Assembly: GCA_030765845.1 (NCBI GenBank)
Contig: JAVCDJ010000148.1
Location: 1-56,300, forward strand
Direction: 5' to 3'
From: Candidatus Stygibacter australis
GTDB taxonomy: Bacteria > Cloacimonadota > Cloacimonadia > Cloacimonadales > TCS61
DNA: 56,300 nucleotides
Below, one piece after another: positions 46,079 through 56,081 of the stretch. The notes beneath the pieces were generated by a model. It worked only from the letters and a program-made list of their open reading frames with translations, was not told the origin of the DNA and ran no database searches. Position 1 is the first letter of the stretch. Every line of letters starts with the position of its first letter. The position numbers and the translations under genes are program-made.

Positions 46079-47039
46079 AATTAATATGTCCACACTCCGG
46101 ACATTTTCCATTTTTAATTTTCAAAGGGATATTATAACCACGTGCTCCTAAATCAGCCTGACACTCCTCACAGATCAGCCGATTATCAAAGGGAATATTA
46201 CCTAAATATACATGAGCCAGTTTCTTTTGTGCCTGTTTATAAGCGTAATGAAGTCTTTCTGTATTTGTTGCCGGATTGTTTAATTTATAACACGGATAAT
46301 ATCTGGAAAAATGAAGCGGTATGCGATAATCTACTCCGGCAATAAAATCTATCAGATCATTAATATCTTTATCACTGTCATTTTCATCGGTTATTAAAAG
46401 ATTTGTGATTTCCAAATGACAATGTTTCGCAGCATATCTGATCGTATCAAGTACTGGTTGCACACTTCCCAGACAATTTCGCTGATAAAATTCATCTCTT
46501 ATTGATTTCAGGTCAATATTTGCTGCTGTGATGTGGGGGAGAAGCGCAACCAAAGGCTCATGATTTATATATCCATTAGATATCATTACTGTCTTGATCC
46601 CATTATTCTGCAGATATTCAGATGTTGACTTCATAAATTCATACCAGATAATAGGTTCTGTATAAGTAAAAGCAATAGAGTTGAGATTATATTCATGCAA
46701 TATCTGTAGTAATCCCTCTTTGGTCAGCTTCTGGGTATCAGCTTTCATCTGTGATATTTGATAATTCTGGCAGTAATTGCAGTGTAAATTACAATAATTA
46801 GGCCCTATTGATAATATCCTTTCTCCAGGCAGAAAGTGATATAAAGGCTTTTTCTCAACCGGATCATAAGGATTAAGAGACACAGTATTCCCATAATTGA
46901 GGGTAAACAGCTTACCCATGACATTTTTCCTTGATTTGCACCTGCCCAGTCTATCAGGCAAAATTACACAATTAACAGGGCAAAGCTGACAATGAACTCT
47001 ACCATCACCTAGTTCTTGATAATATTCTGCTTTTTTCAT
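46062..47039 (-). CDS. amrS: AmmeMemoRadiSam system radical SAM enzyme
   Basis: This 325-residue protein has an N-terminal zinc/cysteine site (HCQLCPVNC, then GRCKSR). The radical SAM motif is YCNLHCNYCQNYQIS with CxxxCxxC. FTYTEPIIWYEF and ISNGYINHEPL follow, and it ends with a cysteine-rich rubredoxin-like piece. Family members work with AmmeMemo proteins; the reaction is not settled. No AmmeMemo partner is in the window; the NusG-II gene follows with a short overlap. Confidence 0.92.
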   Translation of the reverse strand: MKKAEYYQELGDGRVHCQLCPVNCVILPDRLGRCKSRKNVMGKLFTLNYGNTVSLNPYDPVEKKPLYHFLPGERILSIGPNYCNLHCNYCQNYQISQMKADTQKLTKEGLLQILHEYNLNSIAFTYTEPIIWYEFMKSTSEYLQNNGIKTVMISNGYINHEPLVALLPHITAANIDLKSIRDEFYQRNCLGSVQPVLDTIRYAAKHCHLEITNLLITDENDSDKDINDLIDFIAGVDYRIPLHFSRYYPCYKLNNPATNTERLHYAYKQAQKKLAHVYLGNIPFDNRLICEECQADLGARGYNIPLKIKNGKCPECGHINYGIWK

Positions 47040-47077
47040 AATTTGAAGATATTATCTCCCCCACATATTGTCAATAT

Positions 47078-47313
47078 TTCTAACAATACTCAATTGGCAT
47101 ACCCCCGAAATTAAAATGTTTTCTGACTTCAAGAATGCCCTGGAGGGGCATCACAATAATAGCCACGGGTTTCACCCGTGGCTATTGTAATATCAACCTT
47201 ATAGGGTGTAATTTAATTTGATTAAATTGTATGATGTAACATGTTATAATTCAATTAATTATGATAAAATATTAAAAGAATAACAGGGGGATGACAGTTC
47301 TAACAATACTCAA
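47078..47313. repeat. pair of 16-base direct repeats 220 bases apart
   Basis: TTCTAACAATACTCAA occurs at 47078-47093 and again at 47298-47313. The 204 bases between hold the REP-like hairpin. This could mark an inserted element with its flanking duplication, or a small tandem duplication. Confidence 0.6.
47135..47190. repeat. REP-like double hairpin (GCCACGGGT...ACCCGTGGC)
   Basis: The first small hairpin is ATGCCC-tggag-GGGCAT. The second is a perfect 13-base-arm hairpin, AATAGCCACGGGT (47158-47170), loop TTC, ACCCGTGGCTATT (47174-47186). This CACGGGT/ACCCGTG unit is a typical repetitive extragenic palindrome. No other copy occurs in the window, and no RAYT transposase is seen. Confidence 0.8.
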
Positions 47314-47642
47314 GATAAGGAGTCCTTAAATCACATAATTTATAACTTGCGAAAAAATCTCATTTAAAGCAAACTAAATGCTATCTAAGTTCTCAACAGG
47401 TATGAAATAAGAACTGTAACGATGCTTGTGGTAGCATTCCAATGTTATGTTGTGTATCATCACATCCCTTATAAGTCTCTGCATAAATAATGGTTCACTT
47501 TAAAAAAGAGGAATTATTGAGATTACTATAATAATCCACAACTAAATAGAATAGTATAAAATAAATTATCAAAGCAACAGTATCCGATTTGGATAAATAC
47601 TAAATAAGAGACTTTGGGTAAGCAAAACCACATAACTTCATC

Positions 47643-47692
47643 CTGCACTCGAAACGATACCACATTTTTTTGTTGTGTCGTCTTGAGTGCAG
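47643..47692. repeat. imperfect hairpin with T-rich loop
   Basis: Arms 47643-47663 (CTGCACTCGAAACGATACCAC) and 47672-47692 pair with about four mismatches, around an eight-base T-rich loop. It has no T-run outside the stem and no adjacent gene end, so its function is unclear; it may be a decayed element. Confidence 0.6.
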
Positions 47693-48230
47693 TTTCCTGG
47701 AGTATCTACTTTTTCGATAAGAGTATTAGGTAAATAGAAAATCTCAATGCTACTTTTTCTACTCAACATCTTCAAATAATTTGGTTGGAAAATTGTTTTT
47801 AATCCTAAATGGGGGAGTGTCAGGTATGCTGACAAGATGCTTTTATTTCATCTGATTTATTGAAATATTAAGATCAGATATGCCGTTTAATTTCAAAACA
47901 GCACCTAAACTATTTCGACAAAAAATAGTCAAAAAAGCGCATTAAGACGGGATGACTATCAGTATACAGCATAGAAACATATCTTCACTCACGTAAGTTT
48001 ACATAATATATATTATGGCACTATACAAAAATTGATGTGGATCGGGGAGAGCAGACTTTCTCTGACGGGAATGTGTTTTAATATTACTTTTTATTTTTAA
48101 GCTCTTATTGAGGCTCTATGGATCTGAAATTTATTTTAATATGAAATTAGATTCAAAGTTATTTCATTAACATTCTGATAAAAGATTGACTAAATGTAGT
48201 GGACAGCAATTTTCAGATTTGGAGGATAAT

Positions 48231-49106
48231 ATGCGAAGTATGACCGGATATGGTAAATCAATATATTCTGGCGAAGATTATATGATTGAGTTTGAGATCA
48301 AGTCTGTTAACAGCAGATTTTTAGAAATAAGGATAAATATACCACGTGAGTTGTCATTCATGGAGATGGAAATAAATAATATCATCAAAGATCGGATCAA
48401 TAGAGGAAAAATATCCGGGAGAATTAGCCTAATATCATTCAAACCACCAGAGCTTAAGATAAATGCGATCAAATTAAAAGCATATAATGAAGTTTTTGCG
48501 AAAATTAAGCAAATTACAGGGAATAAAGACGATATACCCTTACAGCTATTTCTGGAAAATGAAGAAATTGTCTATCAGTCAGATGATCTATCAAAGGATA
48601 ATGATCTTAAATCCAAGATAATAACAGTAGTAGAAGATGGGATCAAAGATCATCAGGATTCAGCTTTAAAGGAAGGGAAATCAATGCATGATTATATGCT
48701 GAAAGCACTTAAAGAGATGAGAGAATCTTTAAGCAAGATAGAAGTTGCCTTTCCCGCCTATAAAACTGAAGTTAATGAGCAGATACAATCACATGCTAAA
48801 GAACTATATGGTAATCAATTAGGTGATGAAGAATTAAAGCGATTAGCGCTTGAAATAGCTATATATGTAGAAAAATCTGATGTTACTGAAGAGATAGTAC
48901 GGTTGCATCATCATTTTAATAAATTTCAGGAAACTATTTATAATGACGACGATATGGGCAAGAATCTTAATTTCATTCTACAGGAAATGCATCGAGAGAC
49001 TAATACTTTAGGTTCAAAATATAATCATAATGCCATTTTTGAAGAAATGATCAATATTAAAGAAGAAATAGAGAAATGCCGGGAAATTGTCCAAAACATA
49101 GTATAA
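48231..49106 (+). CDS. YicC/YloC family endoribonuclease
   Basis: ATG 48231 has a perfect GGAGG site; an upstream TTG at 48186 adds a meaningless stretch. The 291-residue protein begins MRSMTGYGKS, the YicC signature. VEIRI-like strands (EFEIKSVNSRFLEIRI) follow. The C-terminal half carries LNFILQEMHRETNTLGSK, the strongly conserved family ending. YicC proteins are reported ribonucleases that act on small RNA. It begins a cluster with a membrane protein, rnr and waaA. Confidence 0.92.
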   Translation: MRSMTGYGKSIYSGEDYMIEFEIKSVNSRFLEIRINIPRELSFMEMEINNIIKDRINRGKISGRISLISFKPPELKINAIKLKAYNEVFAKIKQITGNKDDIPLQLFLENEEIVYQSDDLSKDNDLKSKIITVVEDGIKDHQDSALKEGKSMHDYMLKALKEMRESLSKIEVAFPAYKTEVNEQIQSHAKELYGNQLGDEELKRLALEIAIYVEKSDVTEEIVRLHHHFNKFQETIYNDDDMGKNLNFILQEMHRETNTLGSKYNHNAIFEEMINIKEEIEKCREIVQNIV

Positions 49107-49116
49107 GGGAGTTAGG

Positions 49117-49557
49117 ATGGAAAACAGGGAAGATTTACTGAGATGGACCTCTCACCCACTATTAGATGAAGCAGTTAAAACAATATTTTTGATCGCAATT
49201 ATGGTATTAGTGTCAATGATATTATACCAGACAGCAATAATTACCTGGAAAGCACCTATCTATTTTTATCTTGGGATGCTATTTTTTATAGGCAGCATGA
49301 TAACATGGTTCATTCCAACTACTTATATATTATTTGATGATAAGATACAGATATGGTATTGGAAGATAAAATTAGAACGAAACTGGTCTGATTTTGGGTG
49401 CTGGTATACAGATAAAAAGGGTGTTATGCTCAGCACATTTAAAAGACCCCGCAGATTAGATAATTTTCGCGGTCAATCATTGCGATTCAGTAAAGATAAG
49501 CATGAACAAGGTAAATTATTTGAATTACTGGCTGAAAAAGTTGGGGAGCGATATTAA
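49117..49557 (+). CDS. small membrane protein with PH-like C-terminus, unknown
   Basis: This 146-residue protein has two adjacent membrane helices (about residues 21-44 and 50-70). A basic, Trp-rich cytosolic domain follows (KIQIWYWKIKLERNW and FRGQSLRFSKDKHEQ), which looks like a bacterial PH-like fold. I do not recognise a named family. It lies ten bases after yicC with a GGGAG-like site and overlaps the rnr start by one base (TAATG), so it is co-translated with RNase R and may help it or be a passenger. Confidence 0.7.
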   Translation: MENREDLLRWTSHPLLDEAVKTIFLIAIMVLVSMILYQTAIITWKAPIYFYLGMLFFIGSMITWFIPTTYILFDDKIQIWYWKIKLERNWSDFGCWYTDKKGVMLSTFKRPRRLDNFRGQSLRFSKDKHEQGKLFELLAEKVGERY

Positions 49558-51656
49558 TGTATGACAATAAGTTAGGTGAAAGAATAGAGAAATTCCTGAA
49601 GCATAATGAAGGGAAAGATTTTAAAAGCGGAGAGATATATAAAGCATTGCATTTAAAGAAGCATAAAAGACGTGATCTGGAAGACACATTAAGGAAATTG
49701 AAGCAGAAGCGCAAAATATCAGGTAAAAATAAGCGTTACTATCTTGATGCCTCTACCCTATCGCAGGAATATATAGGAATCTTTGATGCCAGACCGCTGG
49801 CTCAAGACAGATCTTTTGCTTTTGTGATTCGCGAAGAAGGAGATATTTATATCTCACGGGAAGATATAATGAATGCCTATGATGGAGATGAAGTATCAGT
49901 TGGGATCAAATTTGAAGGTAAAGGCAAATTACATGGCTATATCACGGGAATCCGCCAGCGCGCCAGAGAGAGAGTGGTTGGTAGAATGGAGAAATATCAA
50001 GGTCGAAAATATTTGATTCCTGATAATTCACTCTTACATAGTGATTTTGAGATATATGATGCAGGAGCAGCAGTTTCTGGAGAAAAAATAGTTTGCCAAA
50101 TCACCAATTGGGGGGATCCTGATAAAAGGTTATTACCTGGCTGCAAAGTTATTGAAATATTAGGTAAAGCTGGAGAACCGGAAGTAGAGATAATGTCAGT
50201 AATTTGTGAATATAATCTACCTTTGGAATTTCCTGAAAGCGTTATGCAGGAAGTATCAGAGCTGGATGATGGGATTACTGAAGAAGTGATCAATGAACGT
50301 ACTGATTTAAGGGATATATACACAATCACTATCGATCCGGCATCTGCCAGAGATTATGACGATGCGATATCACTTGAAAGACTTGCTGAAGGTTATAGAT
50401 TATATGTGCATATTGCAGATGTTGCGCATTACGTAAATGTAGGTTCTGCTTTATTTGAAGAGGCATTACAGCGGGGAAACAGTTATTACTTTCCACGCAA
50501 AGTATTGCCTATGTTGCCCGAAAAACTATCCAATGGAATATGTTCATTGCGTCCTGATGAGGAAAAGCTTACTTTAACGGTGATATCTGAATATAATGCA
50601 GACGGTTACATTCTTGATCAAAAAGTAGTGGAATCGGTAATAGAATCAAATGCCCGGCTGGCTTATGAAGAAGTAGATGACTTTATGGAGAAGCGAGAGC
50701 ATAATCTGGATGAGGACACACAAAAACTGATATTACTGATGCAGGAGCTTTCGGCCAAATTGCAGAAAACAAGAATTGAACGAGGTTATCTGAGTCTTGA
50801 TATGCCTGAAACAGAATATATCTTTGATGAAGAAGGGCACGTTATCGATCTGCAAAGAAGCAGGGAGACAGAATCACATCAGATGATAGAAAATTTCATG
50901 CTTTCTGCCAATGAATATGTGGCAGTTACTCTATCGCGATCAGCTACTTTATACAGGGTGCATGAAGCTCCGGGACCGGATCAATTAGATGATATTAAAA
51001 GACTTGCAGGTATCTATGACTTTAGTTTTGATCTTTCACATACTATTAATAAAGCCTTTCAGATTGCTCTGGAATCATTGGATACAGAAGACAGGCATCG
51101 GGTTTTTGACCGCGTGCTGCTAAGGCACATGAAAAAAGCAAGATATGATATTATTAATCAGGGGCATTTTGGTTTGGCTTTGCAGAATTATACACATTTT
51201 ACATCACCAATCAGGCGGATTTGTGATCTGGTGGTACATCATCAGATAAAGGCGTTGATCAAGAATTCCGCAAGTGATGATGGGTATGTATTCACTCGCA
51301 GTAAACTGGAAGATATTGCCGTGATAGCTACGGAAAAGGAAAAACTGGCTGATACTACAGAAAGGGAAGTTGATACCAAAAACAAACTTCTCTTTATGAA
51401 AAAGAGAGTTGGTGAAGAATACTCCGGAGTCGTGATCGCAGTGAAAGCAAAAGGGATAATTATTGAGATTGATAAGTACCCCGTCAGCGGGATAGTTCCA
51501 CTTTCATCGATCAAGGATGATCATTATGAATATCATGCTGCTTATGATACTCTGCTGGGAATTCACAAAGCCCAATCAATTCGCCTGGCTGACCGTTTTA
51601 AAGTAATCCTCGTTAAAGTAGATGATGATATAATATTTGAAATTAAAGATAAGTAA
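49557..51656 (+). CDS. rnr: ribonuclease R
   Basis: This 699-residue protein has an N-terminal winged-helix RNase R part and cold-shock-like RNA-binding domains. The RNB catalytic domain contains TITIDPASARDYDDAISLER, with the acidic metal-binding residues, and HFTSPIRRICDLVVHHQ. A C-terminal S1 domain follows (SGVVIAVKAKGIIIEI). It degrades structured RNA 3'-5'. It starts within the stop of the small membrane gene and ends one base before the waaA ATG. Confidence 0.95.
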   Translation: MYDNKLGERIEKFLKHNEGKDFKSGEIYKALHLKKHKRRDLEDTLRKLKQKRKISGKNKRYYLDASTLSQEYIGIFDARPLAQDRSFAFVIREEGDIYISREDIMNAYDGDEVSVGIKFEGKGKLHGYITGIRQRARERVVGRMEKYQGRKYLIPDNSLLHSDFEIYDAGAAVSGEKIVCQITNWGDPDKRLLPGCKVIEILGKAGEPEVEIMSVICEYNLPLEFPESVMQEVSELDDGITEEVINERTDLRDIYTITIDPASARDYDDAISLERLAEGYRLYVHIADVAHYVNVGSALFEEALQRGNSYYFPRKVLPMLPEKLSNGICSLRPDEEKLTLTVISEYNADGYILDQKVVESVIESNARLAYEEVDDFMEKREHNLDEDTQKLILLMQELSAKLQKTRIERGYLSLDMPETEYIFDEEGHVIDLQRSRETESHQMIENFMLSANEYVAVTLSRSATLYRVHEAPGPDQLDDIKRLAGIYDFSFDLSHTINKAFQIALESLDTEDRHRVFDRVLLRHMKKARYDIINQGHFGLALQNYTHFTSPIRRICDLVVHHQIKALIKNSASDDGYVFTRSKLEDIAVIATEKEKLADTTEREVDTKNKLLFMKKRVGEEYSGVVIAVKAKGIIIEIDKYPVSGIVPLSSIKDDHYEYHAAYDTLLGIHKAQSIRLADRFKVILVKVDDDIIFEIKDK

Positions 51657-51657
51657 T

Positions 51658-52884
51658 ATGGTGATTTTTTATTTATATTTATTACTCATAACACTGCTGG
51701 AAGTAATTTTATTTATTCCTTTATTGATCATTTTCATTTTAGCTGGTATGAAGGGTAGATTGGGGCTTGATATATTAACCAGACAAAAAAGCATCTGGTT
51801 CCATGCTGCATCTATGGGCGAAGTAAATGCCCTGAAGCCTCTTCTGATCAAAACTGCAGAACAATTTGGAGCCGAGAGAATAGTTCTTACTACTATGACT
51901 ACTACAGGACTATTGACCGCATCAAAAATTGATCTGCCAATAGCAGTATCCTATATACCATTTGATTTACCAATTATGATGTCATTATTTTACAGAAAGA
52001 TAGACCCTCAGCTCATTGTGATCATGGAAACAGAATTCTGGCCGCAAATGCTTTTTCAAGCTAAGTTAAGGAATATTCCGGTAATATTGGTGAATGCACG
52101 TCTTACTGCTCAATCTTTTAGTAAATATCTTGGGACCAGACATTTCTGGCAGGAACCGTGGCAGGCCATAAAGGCAATTAATGCTCAGTCAGAGCATGAT
52201 AGGAATAGATTTAGAGAATTAGGTTTCACCCATGTGAGAAATTGTGGAAACCTGAAGTTTGCTATTGATCTTCCTGATCATGGCAATATTGATAAATATT
52301 TAAAATATGGCATTTCTTATCAAGATTTTGTTTTAACTGTGGGGAGTTCAAGACCTGGTGAGGAGCAGTTAATTATGGATATTTATCCTCAATTGAAAAA
52401 AGAAATATCTAATCTGAAACTGATCATCGCTCCCAGACATCTGAAGCGCATTGAGGAAGTGAAAGCAATATTTAACGGTCAAAAAGTTGTAATGCTTTCT
52501 GAGTTCAAAATCCATACTGATTTTGATATCCTTATTATTGATAATATTGGCTTATTAACAGAGATTTACAGTTTTTCTGATCTGGTTATTGTTGGGGGCA
52601 GTTTTACTGATTTTGGTGGACATAATCCTCTGGAAGCAGCATATTACAATAAACCTGTGATAATGGGTGTATATCATTCTTCCTGCAGGGAATCAGTTAA
52701 TAGATTGCTGGAAAAGCAAGGCATATTCATAGCTGAGCAGCAAGATCTACTCAAGACAATATTGGAATTATATCTTGATCATGATCTGAGGATAAATACA
52801 GGGAAAAATGCCCGTAATGTACTGATAAACAATGCCCATTCACTGGAAGAAAATCTGGATACAATCAAGTCGTATTTAGAGTAA
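51658..52884 (+). CDS. waaA: 3-deoxy-D-manno-octulosonic acid transferase
   Basis: Starting at ATG 51658, one base after the rnr stop, gives 408 residues. An N-terminal membrane anchor precedes the Kdo transferase domain, with SIWFHAASMGEVNALKPLL and MTTTGLLTASK. METEFWPQMLFQAKLRNIP is the donor-side motif, and the GT-B domain ends with GGSFTDFGGHNPLEAA. It adds Kdo to lipid A, which shows that the cell makes LPS. Confidence 0.94.
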   Translation: MVIFYLYLLLITLLEVILFIPLLIIFILAGMKGRLGLDILTRQKSIWFHAASMGEVNALKPLLIKTAEQFGAERIVLTTMTTTGLLTASKIDLPIAVSYIPFDLPIMMSLFYRKIDPQLIVIMETEFWPQMLFQAKLRNIPVILVNARLTAQSFSKYLGTRHFWQEPWQAIKAINAQSEHDRNRFRELGFTHVRNCGNLKFAIDLPDHGNIDKYLKYGISYQDFVLTVGSSRPGEEQLIMDIYPQLKKEISNLKLIIAPRHLKRIEEVKAIFNGQKVVMLSEFKIHTDFDILIIDNIGLLTEIYSFSDLVIVGGSFTDFGGHNPLEAAYYNKPVIMGVYHSSCRESVNRLLEKQGIFIAEQQDLLKTILELYLDHDLRINTGKNARNVLINNAHSLEENLDTIKSYLE

Positions 52885-52890
52885 TAATTG

Positions 52891-54072
52891 ATGAAGATCC
52901 GTATGCTGTTCCTGATGCTTATTCTGGTGTACTTTCTATCAGGAGAGATCTGGCTGCCCTGTCCAAAATCGTTAAGCGGACACATCGAAACCTCGCTTGG
53001 TATGCACTTCTGGGAAGATCACCTTTATTTAAGAAATCTGCAGGTTCGAGGTTTGGTATATCTATATCCTGGAATAAGAATAAATTGTGTAGCCCGAGGA
53101 AATAAGGAAATAAATCAAATTGAATTCAGTAAAGAAAATAAGCCAGAATATAATCAATTGCAGCCAGGATTTGATGAATCATATCTGGAATTATATGGGC
53201 ATTATTATTATAATGACATGCAATTTAGCACATCCTGCAGGATAGGAAGAATTAGATTTCTGCAATTTCCTGATAATAATATCATCTCCAGATTTGATCA
53301 AGTTGCGGGAATGAGTGATATACGCTCAAGATATGAACCATCCGGTTATAATGGCTCAATATTGATAAATGATCTTAATTGGAGGAATATTGGCTGGCAT
53401 AATACTGTCTATCAATCGGGATATGATCATGCAGATATCAGTCTTCTGAATAATTATCTTTATTTCAACTATGATAATGACTGGATGATACTGGAAGCCA
53501 GAGCTGGAAAATTACCGATTAGAGATCATGGCAGCGATTCAGTACTTATGGAATCTGCCTGGGGCTGGTGTGGTTTAATTGGTTTTAATTGGAAGGGCTA
53601 TGACCTGAATCTCTATTACGAAACTGTTGATAATACTATCTATACTGGCTTATCAATAAAATTTGCCTCTTCCCTATTCACTCGTTTTGCTGGAAAAGTT
53701 AGAATGGATTATAATCGTGCTTGTGAGGGTTTTGTATTTCAATATCCACTTTTTTATCAGGATATAAATATTGCTGATCATAAGCCTGAAGGTATGACTA
53801 AAGTCGGAGAGATCAGAGCAGAAAGAGTCATCAGCTTCTGGAGAATAGGGATGCAGCGTAATTTCTATGAAAATATTATTAATAGAGAAGGGATTACTGA
53901 TCCTGAATTTACAAAGATTGTGATAAAAACTGAACCAATGCTTCTTGGGATAGAAAGCATTGTAAGTCCTGTTCATAGTTTTGATAAATTATCTGATATT
54001 AAGAAATGGGATTCTCAGGGGATCAGACCGGGAATTTTAACACAACAAGTTATCTACGAATTTTACCAATAA
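52891..54072 (+). CDS. secreted protein of unknown function, beta-rich
   Basis: ATG 52891 lies seven bases after waaA, with no ribosome site visible, so translation may be coupled. A signal peptide (MLFLMLILVYFLSG) is followed by about 370 residues rich in aromatic strands, without cysteine pairs or repeats. It looks like a barrel or a large beta-sandwich protein, but I do not recognise the family. It closes the yicC-rnr-waaA cluster just before a terminator. Periplasmic or outer-membrane location is inferred from the signal peptide. Confidence 0.6.
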   Translation: MKIRMLFLMLILVYFLSGEIWLPCPKSLSGHIETSLGMHFWEDHLYLRNLQVRGLVYLYPGIRINCVARGNKEINQIEFSKENKPEYNQLQPGFDESYLELYGHYYYNDMQFSTSCRIGRIRFLQFPDNNIISRFDQVAGMSDIRSRYEPSGYNGSILINDLNWRNIGWHNTVYQSGYDHADISLLNNYLYFNYDNDWMILEARAGKLPIRDHGSDSVLMESAWGWCGLIGFNWKGYDLNLYYETVDNTIYTGLSIKFASSLFTRFAGKVRMDYNRACEGFVFQYPLFYQDINIADHKPEGMTKVGEIRAERVISFWRIGMQRNFYENIINREGITDPEFTKIVIKTEPMLLGIESIVSPVHSFDKLSDIKKWDSQGIRPGILTQQVIYEFYQ

Positions 54073-54073
54073 A

Positions 54074-54098
54074 AAAACCACCATAATCTGGTGGTTTT
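54074..54098. terminator. bidirectional intrinsic terminator
   Basis: AAAACCACCA (54074-54083), a five-base loop and TGGTGGTTTT (54089-54098) form a ten-base-pair stem, with A and T runs on both sides. It separates the secreted protein gene from the convergent phosphomannomutase gene and can stop both strands. Confidence 0.9.
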
Positions 54099-54119
54099 AG
54101 TATATATTTACCTGATAAA

Positions 54120-55475
54120 TTAAATTAAAAATTTCTTCACCCTGTCTTCAACGGTTTGCTGGATTTCCTTTAGTCTTTCTTGAGTCTCTGCTTCAAAACG
54201 GAGTACTAGTAGTGGTGTGGTATTAGATGCTCGGCATAACGCCCAGCCATCCGGGAAAGTTAATCTCATTCCATCAATATCGTTGACTTCATATCCTTCA
54301 GCGATAAAGGAATCCCGTACTTTAGCCACAATTTTGAATTTATCAGCGTCAGTGCTTTCTATATGTAATTCAGGCGTATTATACATAACTGGCTGATCGG
54401 ATAGCATCTCACTTACAGGGAGTTTAGAATTTGCCACGATTTCCACCAGTCGTGCTCCCACATAGATAGCATCATCATATCCTAAATACCTGTCTTTAAG
54501 GAAAATATGTCCACTCATCTCACCAGATACTTTAATACCTTCCTGATGCATTTTCATCTTGATATTGGCATGACCTGTTTTATACATTATCGGGATACCA
54601 CCCTGTTTTGCTATGTCATCAAATAGATTCTTAGAGCATTTCACATCTGCAATGATCTTTTCACCTTTATTATCTTTGAGGAAATCACGTACGATAATAT
54701 TCAATATCTGATCTCCATATAGCATTTTGCCTTTTTCGTCAATTACGCCAATACGATCAGCATCTCCATCAAGCCCCAGACCAATTTCAAAATGTTCATC
54801 TTTAACGAGCTTCTGCAGATCTTTCATGTTCTTCTCAACTGTAGGATCAGGATGATGATTAGGGAATGTGCCATCCATCTCACAGTAAATTTCAGATACT
54901 TCACATCCGCATCTTCTAAGTATTTCAGGCAGATAAGGACCACCAGTACCATTACCTCCATCAACAGCAACTTTTACTGGACGGCTGATATGCAGGTTAT
55001 CTACTATATAATTGATATAGGTATCACTCAAAGTATCATCTTCTGTTCTTACTCCACTTCCTGCTTCGAAATCATTATTCTGGATAAGATGCAGTATATC
55101 CTGAATTTGTTTGCCAAAAACACTTCCTAAGCCAAGATTCATTTTAATCCCGTTATATTCGGCAGGATTGTGACTTGCAGTAATTACCACTCCCCCATCT
55201 GTATTGAGTTTCCAGATAGAAAAATAAAGCACTGGAGTTGCTACTATACCGACATCGATCACATCTAAACCGCATTCCAGCATACCACGAGTGAATTCTT
55301 TTTTAAATTCAGGAGTCGAGAGTCTGGCATCTCCTCCAATAGCACAATTTTTAGCTCCCTTTCGTTTTATATAAGTTCCATATCCTCTACCAATTAAATA
55401 AAGCACTTCCGGTGTAAGATCTTGATCTACCACACCTCTAATATCATATTCTCTGAATATTGATGGATTAACCAT
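54120..55475 (-). CDS. phosphomannomutase/phosphoglucomutase
   Basis: This 451-residue protein has the four-domain alpha-D-phosphohexomutase plan. FREYDIRGVVDQDLTPE leads, TASHNPAEYNGIKMNLG carries the catalytic phosphoserine loop, and LGLDGDADRIGVIDE binds the metal. GEMSGHIFLKDRYLGYDDA is the sugar-binding loop, and a C-terminal RASNTTPLLVLRFEAET ends it. It interconverts mannose or glucose 6- and 1-phosphates for LPS and polysaccharide. It follows rdgB by nine bases. Confidence 0.93.
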   Translation of the reverse strand: MVNPSIFREYDIRGVVDQDLTPEVLYLIGRGYGTYIKRKGAKNCAIGGDARLSTPEFKKEFTRGMLECGLDVIDVGIVATPVLYFSIWKLNTDGGVVITASHNPAEYNGIKMNLGLGSVFGKQIQDILHLIQNNDFEAGSGVRTEDDTLSDTYINYIVDNLHISRPVKVAVDGGNGTGGPYLPEILRRCGCEVSEIYCEMDGTFPNHHPDPTVEKNMKDLQKLVKDEHFEIGLGLDGDADRIGVIDEKGKMLYGDQILNIIVRDFLKDNKGEKIIADVKCSKNLFDDIAKQGGIPIMYKTGHANIKMKMHQEGIKVSGEMSGHIFLKDRYLGYDDAIYVGARLVEIVANSKLPVSEMLSDQPVMYNTPELHIESTDADKFKIVAKVRDSFIAEGYEVNDIDGMRLTFPDGWALCRASNTTPLLVLRFEAETQERLKEIQQTVEDRVKKFLI

Positions 55476-55484
55476 TGTTCCCCC

Positions 55485-56078
55485 TTACAGTATATTTAAT
55501 TCCTTAATTTTTTCTATCATTTTCTTGAAAGCCCTTCCTCTATGACTGATCTTATGCTTCTTTTCAGAACTCATTTCCGCAAAAGTTTTTCCAGTTTCAT
55601 GACATAAAAATATGCTGTCATAGCCAAAACCTTTATCTCCCTTTTCCTCAAAAATGATTTCACCTTCAACTTTTCCTTCGACAGTGGCTATCACTTTACC
55701 ATTACCACCAGCCAATGCGACCACTGTTCGGAAGCTGGCATTCCTATCTGCGATGTCAGTCATCTCATCCAGCAATTTCATTCTATTATCACGATAGCTG
55801 CAGGTTTCTCCGGCATACCTGGCAGAATACACTCCAGGGTCTCCATCTAAAGCATCCACAAATAATCCAGTATCATCAGCCAGTACATACATCTTTGAGC
55901 GCAGAGCCATTTCTTCAGCTTTTTTGATCGCATTACCTTCAATAGTGTCTTTATCTTCCACTACATCAGGGAGATCATCAAAATCTGCTGCAGAAAGCAG
56001 TTCAAAATCGAGATCAGAGAGGATTTCTCTGATCTCGCTGAATTTATCTCTATTCTTTGTACCAATTAAGATCTTCAT
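55485..56078 (-). CDS. rdgB: XTP/dITP diphosphatase (RdgB/HAM1)
   Basis: This 197-residue protein is of normal length. TKNRDKFSEIREIL is the N-terminal nucleotide-binding motif, and ADDTGLFVDALDGDPGVYSARYAG carries the metal-binding acids and active-site region. GDKGFGYDSIF is the conserved family motif. It removes deaminated purine nucleotides to keep them out of DNA. The adjacent DUF1232 gene lies three bases upstream. Confidence 0.95.
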   Translation of the reverse strand: MKILIGTKNRDKFSEIREILSDLDFELLSAADFDDLPDVVEDKDTIEGNAIKKAEEMALRSKMYVLADDTGLFVDALDGDPGVYSARYAGETCSYRDNRMKLLDEMTDIADRNASFRTVVALAGGNGKVIATVEGKVEGEIIFEEKGDKGFGYDSIFLCHETGKTFAEMSSEKKHKISHRGRAFKKMIEKIKELNIL

Positions 56079-56081
56079 TAA

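Larger units (their letters stand above)
47040..48230. other. 1.2 kb non-coding stretch with hairpins
   Basis: No convincing gene. It holds a REP-like hairpin pair (47135-47190), two direct copies of a 16-base sequence (47078-47093 and 47298-47313) 220 bases apart, and a hairpin with imperfect 21-base arms at 47643-47692. The 65-residue minus-strand frame at 47638-47835 runs through that hairpin and is not convincing. Confidence 0.5.

Noticed and set aside
47638-47835. Minus-strand frame of 65 residues in the empty region
   Set aside because: It runs through an imperfect hairpin, has no clear ribosome site and no recognisable domain.
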